Shown here in pieces: positions 1 to 10,327 of a DNA stretch of 64,000 bases (position 1 is the stretch's first letter; each line of letters opens with the position of its first letter). The notes under the pieces were generated by a model. It searched no databases and was not told the origin of the DNA. It saw only the letters and a program-made list of their open reading frames with translations. The translations under genes and the position numbers were made by a program. Source of the DNA: Pelodera strongyloides (lineage: Eukaryota > Nematoda > Chromadorea > Rhabditida > Rhabditidae). The stretch is taken from NCBI GenBank assembly GCA_036852015.1, contig JAANDG010000102.1:1-64000 (forward strand). Reading direction: 5' to 3'.

Positions 1-176
1 AATGTTCCCTACGGTGAGCCACCAAAACCCAACGGAAGTGATTTCTTTCCCTGGATTAAATTTACAGTAAATTGGCATAGGTAAAATATTTTTCTGGCTA
101 CATTTAGTATTTATCAATAATTGAAGTAAAAAAAGCTAATTTGAAGTGACTCCGCCCCTTTAAATTATGCGGTGAA
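1..176. repeat. Dispersed repeat, copy 1 (TTAA-ended foldback family)
   Basis: The block from about 34 to 176 resembles 35638-35757: both carry the same core (CGAAGTGATTTCTT, then AGTAAATTGGCAT, then a CATCAAT/TATCAAT block, then AATTTGAAG) and both end in CCCTTTAA. The left end may lie outside the window. In copy 2 the same core is also present inverted nearby, suggesting a foldback element. No coding capacity is seen. Confidence 0.6.
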
Positions 177-981
177 AATCTAATTATGACACACGTATTG
201 GCGAAAAAAAACGATTTTTTTATTAATTGCGACAAAAATACAAACGAGATGTAGATAGTTGGACAAAGGATGAAGTAAGAACTAAATTGTGCTGAGAGGT
301 TTTAGAAAAAAGGAGGGCTGAGTTAATTAAAATGTGACATTTAAACAGAAGAAGTTCCGTAACTGAATCTACCCGTATCGTTCACTATTCGAGCAAAAAT
401 GGCGAGTAACTATGGAGTATCATTTCTCAACAAATCAGAATATACCGTAACATGACAGGAAGTTCCGATAGTATTGCGCTCGACGGTAGATAATCTCCAA
501 AAAAAAACATCCAAAAAAAACCAAAAAAAAAAAACATGCATAATCTAATTTTAAGTGTTGAGCAGAAACATTGCCAGTTGAAACCTGACAAGGAAGAGAG
601 AAGATTCCAAGTAGTTATGCTACAACATCCAACTGAAATGAGAGCATCTTAGCCTCGTGAGCGCGGCCGTGATACACGAACAAACGATCGCTGTGAGGTG
701 GATCTGAAATAATGAAATATAGAGCCATGTTAACGTTTGATATTCCGAACACATTCCCATGCCGTGGGACCCAAACACTCCGAAATAAATAACAAAAATG
801 CGAAACCTAAACTAGTTTCCACAGTAACTAGAAAATGTATCTGCTTACGTATTTTGCTCTTACCGTTCTCACTCACATTTCGCGTGATTTTTTCCATGAA
901 TACAACATAACATAGACACCACTGTTTATTTGCGAAGGTAATGGTTGACGTATGTTCTAATGAGTCAGGTACACTTGCAAC
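177..981. other. 3' flank of the carboxypeptidase gene, no gene seen
   Basis: Non-coding stretch downstream of the minus-strand carboxypeptidase. A minus-strand AATAAA (TTTATT at 925-930), about 52 bases past the stop codon, is a plausible polyadenylation signal. A-rich runs occur at about 498-535. No exon-like reading frame was recognised. Confidence 0.5.
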
Positions 982-3900
982 TCACTCGCCAGCTACTCTC
1001 CTCGTCATAACGAGGATTCCTTGGAACGTCTCGGCCGCTGTTTGCTCGATATACGAAGATGGAAGTTCGAAGCCAAAACTAAAGCAATATATCAAACTAA
1101 TAGCAATAACTTTCAGAGAAGCCAAGTGTTGATTTGTTCCTGGTGAACGGTTGGTTGAGGCGTACTCAAGAGTTCTCAGACTTATTCAGTTTACCTATGC
1201 ATATTACTTGAAATGTTATTTTATCCTTTAATTTCCCCCTCTTTTTCGTTTTTCTGATAAAGAGAACACTGAGTACTTTATGCTTCCGTCCCTGTCGTTA
1301 TCCCCTGGTTTCAGTTCAAACGTGTAAACATATTTGATTCCAACACTCTTTGCGTAGTCGTCTGAAGCACCCGCAGCAGCATCTGGAACAAGGAATTTAT
1401 CCATTACTTTTCTGGAAACAATAATGAATCGTCAGCTCAGTTTAGGGTACTAAAGGGAATCAAAATGAAACCTACACAAAGAGTCAGCAGCATTGGCGAC
1501 GGTGTATTTTGTGCCACGAACTCTTTGAATTGCAAATGCCATTGCCCGTCCCATACTTATCTTAATATAAACAAACAGTAAGTAATTAAATAATAATATT
1601 GAAGAAATCAAGTTTTTAATTGTGAGCTTACGGGCCTTCTAACTCTGCGAGGATTCTTGCTTAGTGCGTTTGAATATCTCTAATAAAATGCGTATAATCT
1701 ATGTAAAAAGAAAATTTTATATATTCCATTATTTCTTATATTCGGAAAGCACTCCCCACTCCCCTGAACATTGTTATGGGCAATATTGCACAAAAATGGT
1801 GTTATTACAGGCCTTTAAGTCTTTGCTTACCAAATCATTGACGTCACTTGGATAGGTTCTTGTCTGATAGCCCCACGGATAGAGGATGTTTTCCCCATAA
1901 GAGTGCAGGGTGATGTAGGCCTTAATGGTACTTCTCCTGGCCACCAATAAATTCCTCAATGAACGACATTCTGGCTCGGACAAGGGGCTGCGTCCATGAT
2001 AGATATCACTGAATTTCGATTTTTTTTATTTTCGTAAAAGGAATAAATGCATATTTGTTTTCTCCCTTGTAGTAAGACTTAATCACACCCCGGGAAAGCC
2101 AGCTGCAAATGATCTAATTGGTAGTGGGAAAAAATTTTTTTTTGGGAAAACCACTTTATTTAACAAATGGACCAGAATATTTGAAAGTTTATGACTAAAA
2201 AAAGAGTTCAAATTAAATAAAAAATGAAGGAAATAGCGAAAGACTACTTTCGTGATTAAGGGTACGAATGATTATTTCAAATCGCCGCTGTATGAGTCCA
2301 CTAAATGACCGAGACCGTGAAATGTAATGAAATAATGTTTTTTTTTACCTGCACGGACTGGGGCTAGATCCCTGGAACGCATACTTGAATGGAAAGTTTC
2401 TGTTCGCGTCCGCACCGTAGCACAAACCAATAGGACCCGATCTAAAAAAATAGACTACATTATTCATTAAAACAGTAATTGAACTAAGGCCTAACGTTAC
2501 CGCACTCAAATCTTATATTCTCTGATTCTCACCTCGTCTTTCTCCACAACCTGTCTCTTGTCCTTGAATATTCATATCCATCGGGATTGACATTGGGGAC
2601 AATCATGAAATCAATGACGCGCAATAGAAGTGCATTCTCAGGTTTCAGAAGCTGGAAAACAACATGATATGACATATCCACTGCGAGCGGGATCTATCCA
2701 CAAACGCTATTTATCTGACTATTCTCACCTCCCTGACAATCCAAAGGGCCACGGCTGGGGATATCCATTCTCTTGCATGAATGCCGCCATCAATGAAGAT
2801 AACGGGCTTAGTTCCGCGAACTTTTTCTCCAATCTAAAACGAGGATGATCAATGTTATTCACCTTAGTACATCAACAAATAAATATGATCGTACAAATTG
2901 TGTTTATGGCTGGAAACAAGAAGCTCACGCTATACTCTAATTATACTACCACCTTTTCAACTTATTTCTGGAGCGTGCAAGTAAAAAACACTTAGTGACA
3001 CTTAAAAACATTCTTTCATTTTCAGTGGAAAGGAAAAAACTCAACCGACCGTAATACCTAGGATGTTTCTATTTTGCGTAGATCGTCCCAGGCTAAACAG
3101 CTTCGTCTTTGTGGGATTTGCACTAGCAATAGCGGACAAAAAGAGCATTTGCTTAAGAAGAAAATTAATGTATCGCCAACACAAATAGTAAGTTTGACAG
3201 ACAGAACTGGCACAACGACAAAAAAAAAACTGAGTAACCAAAATACCTCATTGAATGAATGATATGTGTTTAGATTGAAATTGTTTGAGCTGATCCTCGT
3301 CCTGGTGAACACTGGTCGGTTCCCCAAAGCCCGACGTTGTCTTTCAATTGGGACACTCAAGTTCGGCACTGAATTTGGCCAACCATAAGTAATACAATGT
3401 AACATGGCATTTTAATTACTAATGTATATATTATTCCATTTAGTTTTGTCGATTGATCACTCCAAGAGTTATCCATTCCTAAAGGTGTTACTTCTGTTTC
3501 TGACTCTTGTTTTAAGTACATTTATGATTGAATGAGTGTCTTGCCCCTCACCTGTAACATTATAATCAACGCCATTTCTCAGTAGGTAATCCTTTGCAAA
3601 AAGTAAACCATGTGGAGGCACAATAACATCAGATCTGAATCCAACCATAGATGCATGTCGAAAGAAGTCTAACTGAAAAAGTCATACAGTTGTAGCATGC
3701 AACATAATAAAAGCTATTTTGCTAATTGTATGGACATTACGTGAACCCAAAAAAGTTTTTAAAACCCTTTTTTAAATTACGTCGTAACTAAATTTTTCCT
3801 TCTGGATGCATCTTTTTTTTAATCATATAAAAACATTTTATTATGTTTTAGTCACTGACAAACGGCAATGATCGTTTTTTTATAAAGCCGGGCAATTACT

Positions 3901-4745
3901 AGTTTAATTCCGTGTGCACATAACATGAACTACCTATTGTGGTCTAGTTTTTAAAATATTGTTATCAGACACAATTACGTCGGAAGGCAGCATAATAAAC
4001 TTAATGTGACCTTGCCAGTGATGGAACATATTGAAAAGCCTTGAGAGAAACATGTGCCATTTGGAAAATGCTCTTTGTTTGGGAGGAGGAAGGAGACAAT
4101 GGGAAGAAAATGGTAGGGAGAGAGAGAGAGAGAGAGAGGGGGGAGCGAGGGAGCGAAGGAGCGAGGAGAGAGAGAGAGAGAGAGAGAAAGGGAGAGAGAG
4201 GGAGAGAGAGAGGGAGAGAGAGGGAGAGAGAGATCTGATGGACTGCAGTGTAAACGTATTGATTACATTATCGTTTTTATAATAATTATTATTATGACAG
4301 AAGACAGTAATAATATAGAAAATAGAAGAAACATACGTGTTTGAAAATCGTATAATATACGGTAACATAATAAAATATAACATAACTGTTTTTTCGAATG
4401 GTAAGCAAACACGACTCGATCATTTCGACGAGATATTCGAAACATTGGGCATCATAATTTGCAGAAAATATAGACAAAAATACCTCGTAACCAAGCTCCT
4501 TCGATAAATTATGGATTACATATATTTCGTTATTGGACTGTGGTTTCATAGTGAGTACCTGATACCTATAATGATGACTGTACTTTAACCAGGCCGCAGA
4601 CAACAAAAATGCGGATATTTAATTCAAATATTCACTTGGCATTGCTTACAGAAATAACTGATTACCCATCATATGTTTTGTAGTCTCCTGTAGTTTCAGC
4701 TGAGCCTAGTTCGACGAAAGCGAATAGTACCAAAAATAGCTTCAT
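982..4745 (-). CDS. Secreted zinc carboxypeptidase (M14A, carboxypeptidase A/B family), complete, 12 exons
   Basis: Secreted pro-metallocarboxypeptidase that removes C-terminal residues from peptides. I join exons 4745-4666, 4565-4484, 3672-3552, 3368-3247, 3151-3046, 2820-2729, 2651-2533, 2441-2349, 2008-1831, 1560-1476, 1382-1277 and 1078-982; the total, 1281 nt (426 aa), stays in frame and matches the usual pro-enzyme length. Order: signal peptide (MKLFLVLFAFVELGSA), activation domain (LDFFRHASMVGF...), then the catalytic domain. Zinc ligands are in HAREW and in LHSYGE; substrate-binding Asn/Arg are in GADANRNFPF; the catalytic Glu is in YTFELKPG. Two cysteines match the conserved disulfide (GLCYGAD and SPCSDIY). 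The substrate-loop Tyr is followed by AAAGASDDY, which puts Asp at the position equivalent to 255 and suggests carboxypeptidase-B-like preference for Lys/Arg. The start is the first ATG after an acceptor at 4775-4776. The introns, including a long GA repeat, are ordinary. Confidence 0.93.
4119..4233. repeat. (GA)n / (GGGAGA)n low-complexity tract in an intron
   Basis: An almost pure purine strand of GA and GGGAGA units lies in the second intron of the carboxypeptidase gene. It opens spurious Arg/Glu-rich frames on one strand and Ser/Leu-rich frames on the other. These are not coding: the exon chain passes from 4484 to 3672 in frame without it. Confidence 0.95.
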
Positions 4746-5790
4746 GCGCGTTTATGTCGAAAAGACGATTTAATCTGGAATTCCTAGAGTGAGAATCGAC
4801 TAAAACGGGCGATAATAACATTCATCGAGAAGTAAAGGAAAGACTATAAACGCTAAACTCTGACACTACTTTCGCAGTTTGCATTTTTCTCTTAAAGGGG
4901 GTTGGACAGAAAGGAATGCCCTGTCACTGTCACCTTTGAACTGGTCTGACCATGCAGACGAGAGTTCTAATCCCACAATTGTGCTTCACTTTTTTGTAAA
5001 ATGACCCTCCGGGTGTTCAAGGTCATCAACACGCACTCTTGCTTCACGCACGCAATGGGTTACCCTCACAATGAGCGTAACCGAGATATCATTTGACTAA
5101 CAAAAGGAACAGGTTAATGACCGATTTACTATTGTGACAAAAATAGAAATGACGAATGGTTGTGTGAATTTGAGAAAATATGAGATGGTAATATGAAAAA
5201 AAGTTAAGGTGCATCAGTATCAACGCCCACAACGTTATTCTGCCAACGACTATGCGAATATCAGAGGTCAAGGAATGGAGAGCGTGTGAAGAGGCAGATA
5301 GTCTTTCAGGAATCCGGAAAAACGCAAATGGTGCAGGAAAACACTTTAATAGTCCAATGCTCCCGTGACGCAATTTTCTCCTGTGCCTTTATACAATGCT
5401 TTTTAAAAGAAATATATATTGCGCGTGAAGCGTCAGCACTTATTGTGAGAGCAAGCCATTTTCAAAAAAAACAGGAACACAAAAATTGCAACCGAATGAA
5501 GAGAACATTGTTTCATAGTTTACACTTATTATAAGATTGGAAATAAAATATAAACAAGTTGAATGAGTCACGACAGAGATGAGCAGTGAATGTTTATAAT
5601 TCAGCATTTGGGCCCACATGTTCACTTGTCTCCCGAACAGGAAATATTGTTTTATATAATAAACGTATCACCAAATGCAAAACGGTAAGCTTGTAAACAA
5701 ACGAACGAACAAAAGCGGATATGTTCTTTCTCAATTCATTTCTTTGATTCACAAAAGAAAACTGATTAACTGAAAGAGCTAGACGAGACA
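4746..5790. other. Intergenic, between carboxypeptidase and TMEM53-like genes
   Basis: About 1 kb upstream of the carboxypeptidase start and downstream of the TMEM53-like stop. A minus-strand acceptor-like TTCCAG (AG at 4775-4776) precedes the carboxypeptidase ATG by about 30 bases. No exon recognised. The gap is wider than typical nematode operon spacing. Confidence 0.5.
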
Positions 5791-8213
5791 TCAGAGTTTC
5801 GATTTAAACCTTTTTAGAAAGGAATTCACGGCTTCTTCGTACTGAATCGGGTATTTTCTAAAGTGTTCCACGTGAGGAGAATCGGAGAAGTTCACGAACT
5901 CAACCTTCATTCCTTTTTCGAACAAGTATTCGTGAAATTCACAAATCTGCCTGAAAATGGGACAATTTGATCATAAAAAAATGTCATGTTCTTGTTTCGA
6001 ATCGTCACCTCATAGAGACATCAATTAGTAATTTTTTTAGACAACGTTTGATGCATAGGGTGTAAGGGTCAGGCCCACTTCAGGCAACACCTATTTGGTC
6101 ACTCGATCTGATTCTCCGTGTCAAATATAGTAGGATGCAATATTTTCAATTTTTGTTTAATGCGCATATTCGCTTGGTAACCAGCAATTTACCATAGCCA
6201 GGGGTTCCCTGCAATCACCGCAATTGTCACGCCCATTCACGCTAATTGAACAATAGCGCAATTGCCACCCCCAATGTCATACTTGGTATCGCAAATAAAA
6301 ATATTGCATTCTACTATATTTGACACGGAGAATCAAATCGAGTGATCAAAAATGAGGGTTACCTGAAATGGGCTTGACCCTTTAATCGAAAATAGTCCAA
6401 ACCTAGAAGGGCAGATGACATCGGCATCCGAGTAGAGGAATAGGTGATGTTTTGGCAAGTTCCTTGCTAGAAGTTGATGAAACACGGTAGCCTCCGATGC
6501 ATCTAATATTCCAAGGAGGTCAGTGAGAAGGTACTTCTGGAATGGACAAAGGTTTCCAACATTTACTGAGGGCCAACGTCGCATTTCAATGCAGTCGTAT
6601 CTTACAAGTGGAGAAATAACTCGAAATGAGTATGTCATTACCTTAAAACGTTGGAATTGTTGTCTCTGAAGTATAAACCATATAAGAATGGAAGCTTGCA
6701 ACTTTCCGATTAGCGAGTCTCCAAAGTATTGGCCTAATGTGAATTGTAGAACTTGTTGGTAACCATCCCGGCTATCCTCATAAATTGGACAACTGAAAGA
6801 TTTACAATAAAATATCCAAGTGGAAAACCATGAGTTCTTATGTATAAGCACTACCGTCACGGAATTGCTTATAAGTAATGAACTATTTTGTTATAAGTTT
6901 GGACTGTTCTCCCGAAGCGTCAAATAAATGGAAGCAAGTCTCAGATTTGAAACAGTTTGTTTATGTAATCACGTACGGTATTTGACAAAAACGCAAATGT
7001 TTTGCGTGATATTTATCGTGATATAGACTGTTGAAATTGCATGGCCACTATTTAACCAACTTGGAGCAATAACGTATGGATAGATAGGCACCTGTCCCAA
7101 GTAATTGCAATCGTTCTCTGTAGAATGTCAGGAAATTCGGAGTTATTTAGAAGAGCGGAGAAAGTGAACACCCCATTCATACTGAATATGTGAAAGAACA
7201 ATTTTGTGTTCTCCTTACTCCACACGCTTCGGAAGTCATCTACCAGCTCAGAAATATCGGGTTCCGACTGAAAAGATATAAGGGTGAAAAATACGGTAAA
7301 TTAGAGGCAGCGCGCCATCAAACACGAATGCACGAATAGATTGCGACAAAGAATCTTATTATACAAAGGAGAAAGGTTTACTTGGTCTTTTGTTTGTATT
7401 GCACGAAACGAAATCCTTTCATAAAGAAAATTTTCTATTGTCAAACAGCATACAAAATCTTTGCCGCTGGCGAGATCCGAACCCACAGCAGCGCACAACC
7501 TCTCGATTCATAGCCCAACGCTCTACCTGTTGAGCTATGCTAGCTTATCACAAGGATAATCCTCTGCCCTACATACAGCACCTTCAATAGCAAATTTGCA
7601 TGGTAGCATTAGTCGAGTGGTGATCCAAACTGATTATTATACGTTTCCACGATCAGAGACGTGTGAATGTGTGGGAGGAGAAAGAGACGAGAGTTAACTT
7701 TTTAAATTGTAACAATCATTTTTTTAACTATGGAAACAATCGGCCGAAGGCCGATTCCTCCAGTCGGAGAAGAGCCCGAACGGCTGGTATATTAATAAAG
7801 CATACGCGATCAGAAATCACAAAACTGTTTTGTTGCAAGGGACGATAGTACACAGTAAATAGAAGCAAACATACACGAATAGAAAGGGTTACTGTTTAAA
7901 AAAATAAGACATAAGCGTTTCTGTCCACGAAGCGAATAAGAAACTTACGGTTGAGTACAGTCCGACAGATCCACTGAATAAATGTGTGTAGCGCAACGTC
8001 GAGAATCTAAACAAAAGGCTCATTAACGCGAACACAATCATCAATCTTCGGGCAGCAATAACTGACTATTTTGAGGAAAGAAAATTATTACCCAAATTTT
8101 GCGTATAGATCCGAATATTTCTTTAGATTCTTGTCATTAGCACCGGCCCATCCAAGTAGAATAACCAACACATCAGTCCTTTTCCTCCACTCCAAGTGAC
8201 TTGCTTCTTGCAT
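5791..8213 (-). CDS. TMEM53-like (DUF829) alpha/beta-hydrolase-fold protein, complete, 6 exons
   Basis: Exons 8213-8092, 8006-7949, 7267-7092, 6792-6642, 6536-6403 and 5950-5791 join in frame to 801 nt (266 aa), close to TMEM53-family length. The N-terminal region has the family motif LLGWAGANDKNLKKYSDLY followed by a strand ending LRYT. Later come FFHIFSMNGVF (where the family has its His-x-Phe-Ser elbow-like motif), DSCPIYEDSR, LFLYSDADVICP and, near the end, VEFVNFSDSPHVEHFR. TMEM53 proteins are nuclear-envelope/ER-associated in vertebrates; location here is inference. No signal peptide. An in-frame TAG lies just before the chosen ATG. The intron between the last two exons contains a foldback repeat. 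The molecular activity of the family is not firmly known. Confidence 0.86.
6063..6387. repeat. Foldback (MITE-like) element, family A copy 1
   Basis: Inverted ends: left arm AGGGTCAGGCCCACTTCAGG..., followed by a block reading CTCCGTGTCAAATATAGTAG; the right arm is its reverse complement and ends GGCTTGACCCTTTAA. The right end is flanked by TTAA and the left by TGTA. It lies in the last intron of the TMEM53-like gene, with its end 15-20 bp from the exon-5 donor. Copies: 23689-23920 and, partly, 54818-54840. No ORF. Confidence 0.85.
7463..7544 (-). pseudogene. tRNA-derived sequence (degenerate, His-like anticodon loop)
   Basis: The minus strand reads a good internal Pol III box A (TAGCTCAACAGG), a perfect 4-bp D stem (GCTC/GAGC), an anticodon loop CTATGAA, and a T arm GTGGG/CTCGC around TTCGGAT (box B), then TTTT about 10 bases past the end. 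The anticodon and acceptor stems pair poorly, so I call it a tRNA pseudogene or SINE-type repeat, not a working tRNA. It sits in an intron of the TMEM53-like gene. Confidence 0.55.
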
Positions 8214-8349
8214 GATCTACAACACATCACCCACTGAAGAATATAGAAAAGAATAAGTTTTTAAAGAAGCCAGATTCTTTCCGTAAGAAAGTATAGTTGG
8301 TTGCAGAGCTACGCGGAAATTGCAAATAATAAGAGGAGGAGCTGGATAC

Positions 8350-8393
<44 letters not shown>

Positions 8394-9140
8394 CAGGAGG
8401 AGCTGGATACAGTTGAGTAAAAATTTGAAAACAATTTGTTGTTAGAGCTTGAAAATAACAAGAGCACCGACAAAGCAACCACATAAAATAAGCTGATTCT
8501 AGGGGGAACGCGTGGTCGGTGCGAGCCTAGTTCTTGTAGTTTGTAGCACTATTTCTCTCTCAAAAGATAAAGGCAAAGGAAGGACAACCAATTAGATAAC
8601 ACAACCTCCCAAGTAGCGCACTTTTACAAATATCAGTCGATGTCGTTAACTAAAGTGTGGATTTCTGTCTTTACTACTAAAACAAATCAATGTGCGTGCA
8701 TCTGCGACAAATAATAAGTTGACATAAACTTTTTATGATACATCAGAGACAACACCAATCAAACGTGTAAACATAATATTTCATCAAACAAGGAACCTCC
8801 AACGAAGAAAGCCTATAAAGCCACGAAGGAATACAAAATCATAGAGTAAACTGACAATTATTCGCTAAAACTGGGGTTAAGCTAATAAGTTATCCCGTTT
8901 CAATTAAGTATGCTGACAATTAACATGTAATACACATATTATAAACACGATAAAAAGTTGGCAAGGCAAGCAATTCGTTCTCGTAAGAAAGCACCACTGA
9001 ACACAACGTGAATTTCATTCATAGACGTCGAATTATGTTGATAATAATTAAGTAACCGTTTGGAACACCCGGTATCATATTAAAAATGTTTAAACAAAGT
9101 TCGCAATTCATATAAAGGCACAATAGAGTAGTGTCGGGCA
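8214..9140. other. Intergenic, between TMEM53-like and CULT genes
   Basis: About 930 bp without recognisable exons, between two genes on the same strand. It contains the poly-T insertion described separately. The sequence is AT-rich with no clear promoter motif. Confidence 0.5.
8334..8414 (-). mobile_element. Poly(A)-only retro-insertion with 20-bp target-site duplication
   Basis: A run of about 42 T (about 8352-8393) is flanked by a perfect direct repeat, AGGAGGAGCTGGATACAGTT, at 8334-8353 and 8395-8414. On the minus strand this is a poly(A) tail bounded by a target-site duplication, the product expected when a LINE machine inserts a transcript truncated to its tail. A local duplication plus slippage, or an assembly artefact, are the alternatives. 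Confidence 0.6.
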
Positions 9141-10327
9141 TTATGGAACTCTCGTCAACTTGTTTGTATCTGAAACAATTAGTTTCATCAAAATGGAGCA
9201 GGAACCTATCTGTTAAATTCTAAAAAAAAACCATGATTCTGAATTTCGTCCATCTTATCCACTAACGATCTTCAAAGAAAACGAAAAAAAATAGCAAAAC
9301 AACCTACAGTCTGCTGAGATGATGTTCTCCAATACAATTCCAATAAAACTATTTTTCTCCTTTTCTGGTGATGGTCCTTTGCCATCAGCGGGTTGAAAAT
9401 ACCTACAAACATACACTTGCAACTAATGATTATTTTTTGGGGTATTTATTTAGCAAGTGTTCGTGCTTTAGTTTTTATCTTTGCTATAATTTGCGTTCTT
9501 TAATAAAACTACTTCTGTATGAGTAAAATAGGTTGGTAAATATGCTTGAAAGAGTGACTTACCATCCCATGTGTTCTTTGCATTTCTGACACACACAGAT
9601 TGTCCAAGCCATTCCGGGGAACCACGTGGCATCAGATGATTGCTGAAAGTAGTACCATTTATCAAAGACATACAAATATACTCACAACGGATGATCAACA
9701 GGCATTGCGGACAAGAAGAAGCACACTGACCGATCCGTGAAAGTGAAGTGCCCCGGTTTTTGATCCAACAACGTGGAAAGTTTGCCCTGAGTACGTGTAT
9801 AAATTACTTATTTATCTTTGTAAATATAAAAACATTTTTTCTGTTGTCGAAAGAAGAAACACCAATGAAAATAGTAACCTGCTGGGTTTTGTAAGACTGA
9901 AATTGTGTAGTTTTGGCCTGCTATAGGAAACGCATAGCTGTATCTAAAGAAAATAATATTTAGGAACACTTATTTGCTTAAAAATAGACCATTTAACTTT
10001 TTCACCAATTGTGCCAGTATTTAAAAAATCAACAAACCACAATGTCAGGAAAGTATTTAAATAAAAAATAAAAATAGACAAACTTTGCTTTTGAAGGCGC
10101 TGTTACGTTAATAAATTCTTTGCTTTTTGTGATTGTTTGACCACATTTTCGACACACAAAATCGACATTCCGAGCTGTAAAAATAAAATAAAATAAAAAT
10201 AAAAATATTGAGAACGCTTCGTGTGAGTTTTGAATAAGGAAACACGGATGTGTATGATTAGGAACTCACCATCTCCGACCCCAAAATAAACAGAAATGAA
10301 CAGCAAAGTTGTAAATAAGCGAAACAT
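9141..10327 (-). CDS. Secreted CULT-domain (cereblon thalidomide-binding fold) protein, complete, 7 exons
   Basis: Exons 10327-10270, 10174-10084, 9943-9879, 9786-9731, 9642-9563, 9402-9308 and 9169-9141 join in frame to 474 nt (157 aa). A signal peptide (MFRLFTTLLFISVYFGVG) is followed directly by a single CULT domain, with no Lon-type domain. Zinc-binding pairs are CRKCG near the start and CQKCKEH near the end. The three aromatic-cage tryptophans of cereblon align with TWFPG, MAWT and HMGW. The FIGIVLENI strand closes the fold. It is short, consistent with a stand-alone secreted CULT protein as known in several eukaryotes. The fold implies binding of small uracil- or glutarimide-like ligands; the natural ligand is unknown. 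The third gene in a minus-strand series, but spacing does not suggest an operon. Confidence 0.87.

Noticed and set aside
4031..4282. Arg/Glu-rich plus-strand frames
   Set aside because: Pure product of the GA repeat, with no splice or homology support.
3934..4383. 149-codon minus-strand frame rich in Ser/Leu
   Set aside because: It is the complement of the GA microsatellite in a carboxypeptidase intron; the true exon chain bypasses it in frame.
8227..8484. Frame containing a poly-Lys run
   Set aside because: It reads through the poly-T insertion; no protein character outside it.
982..10327. Three same-strand genes as a nematode operon
   Set aside because: Intergenic gaps are about 0.9-1.0 kb, larger than usual operon spacing, and the genes share no obvious function.
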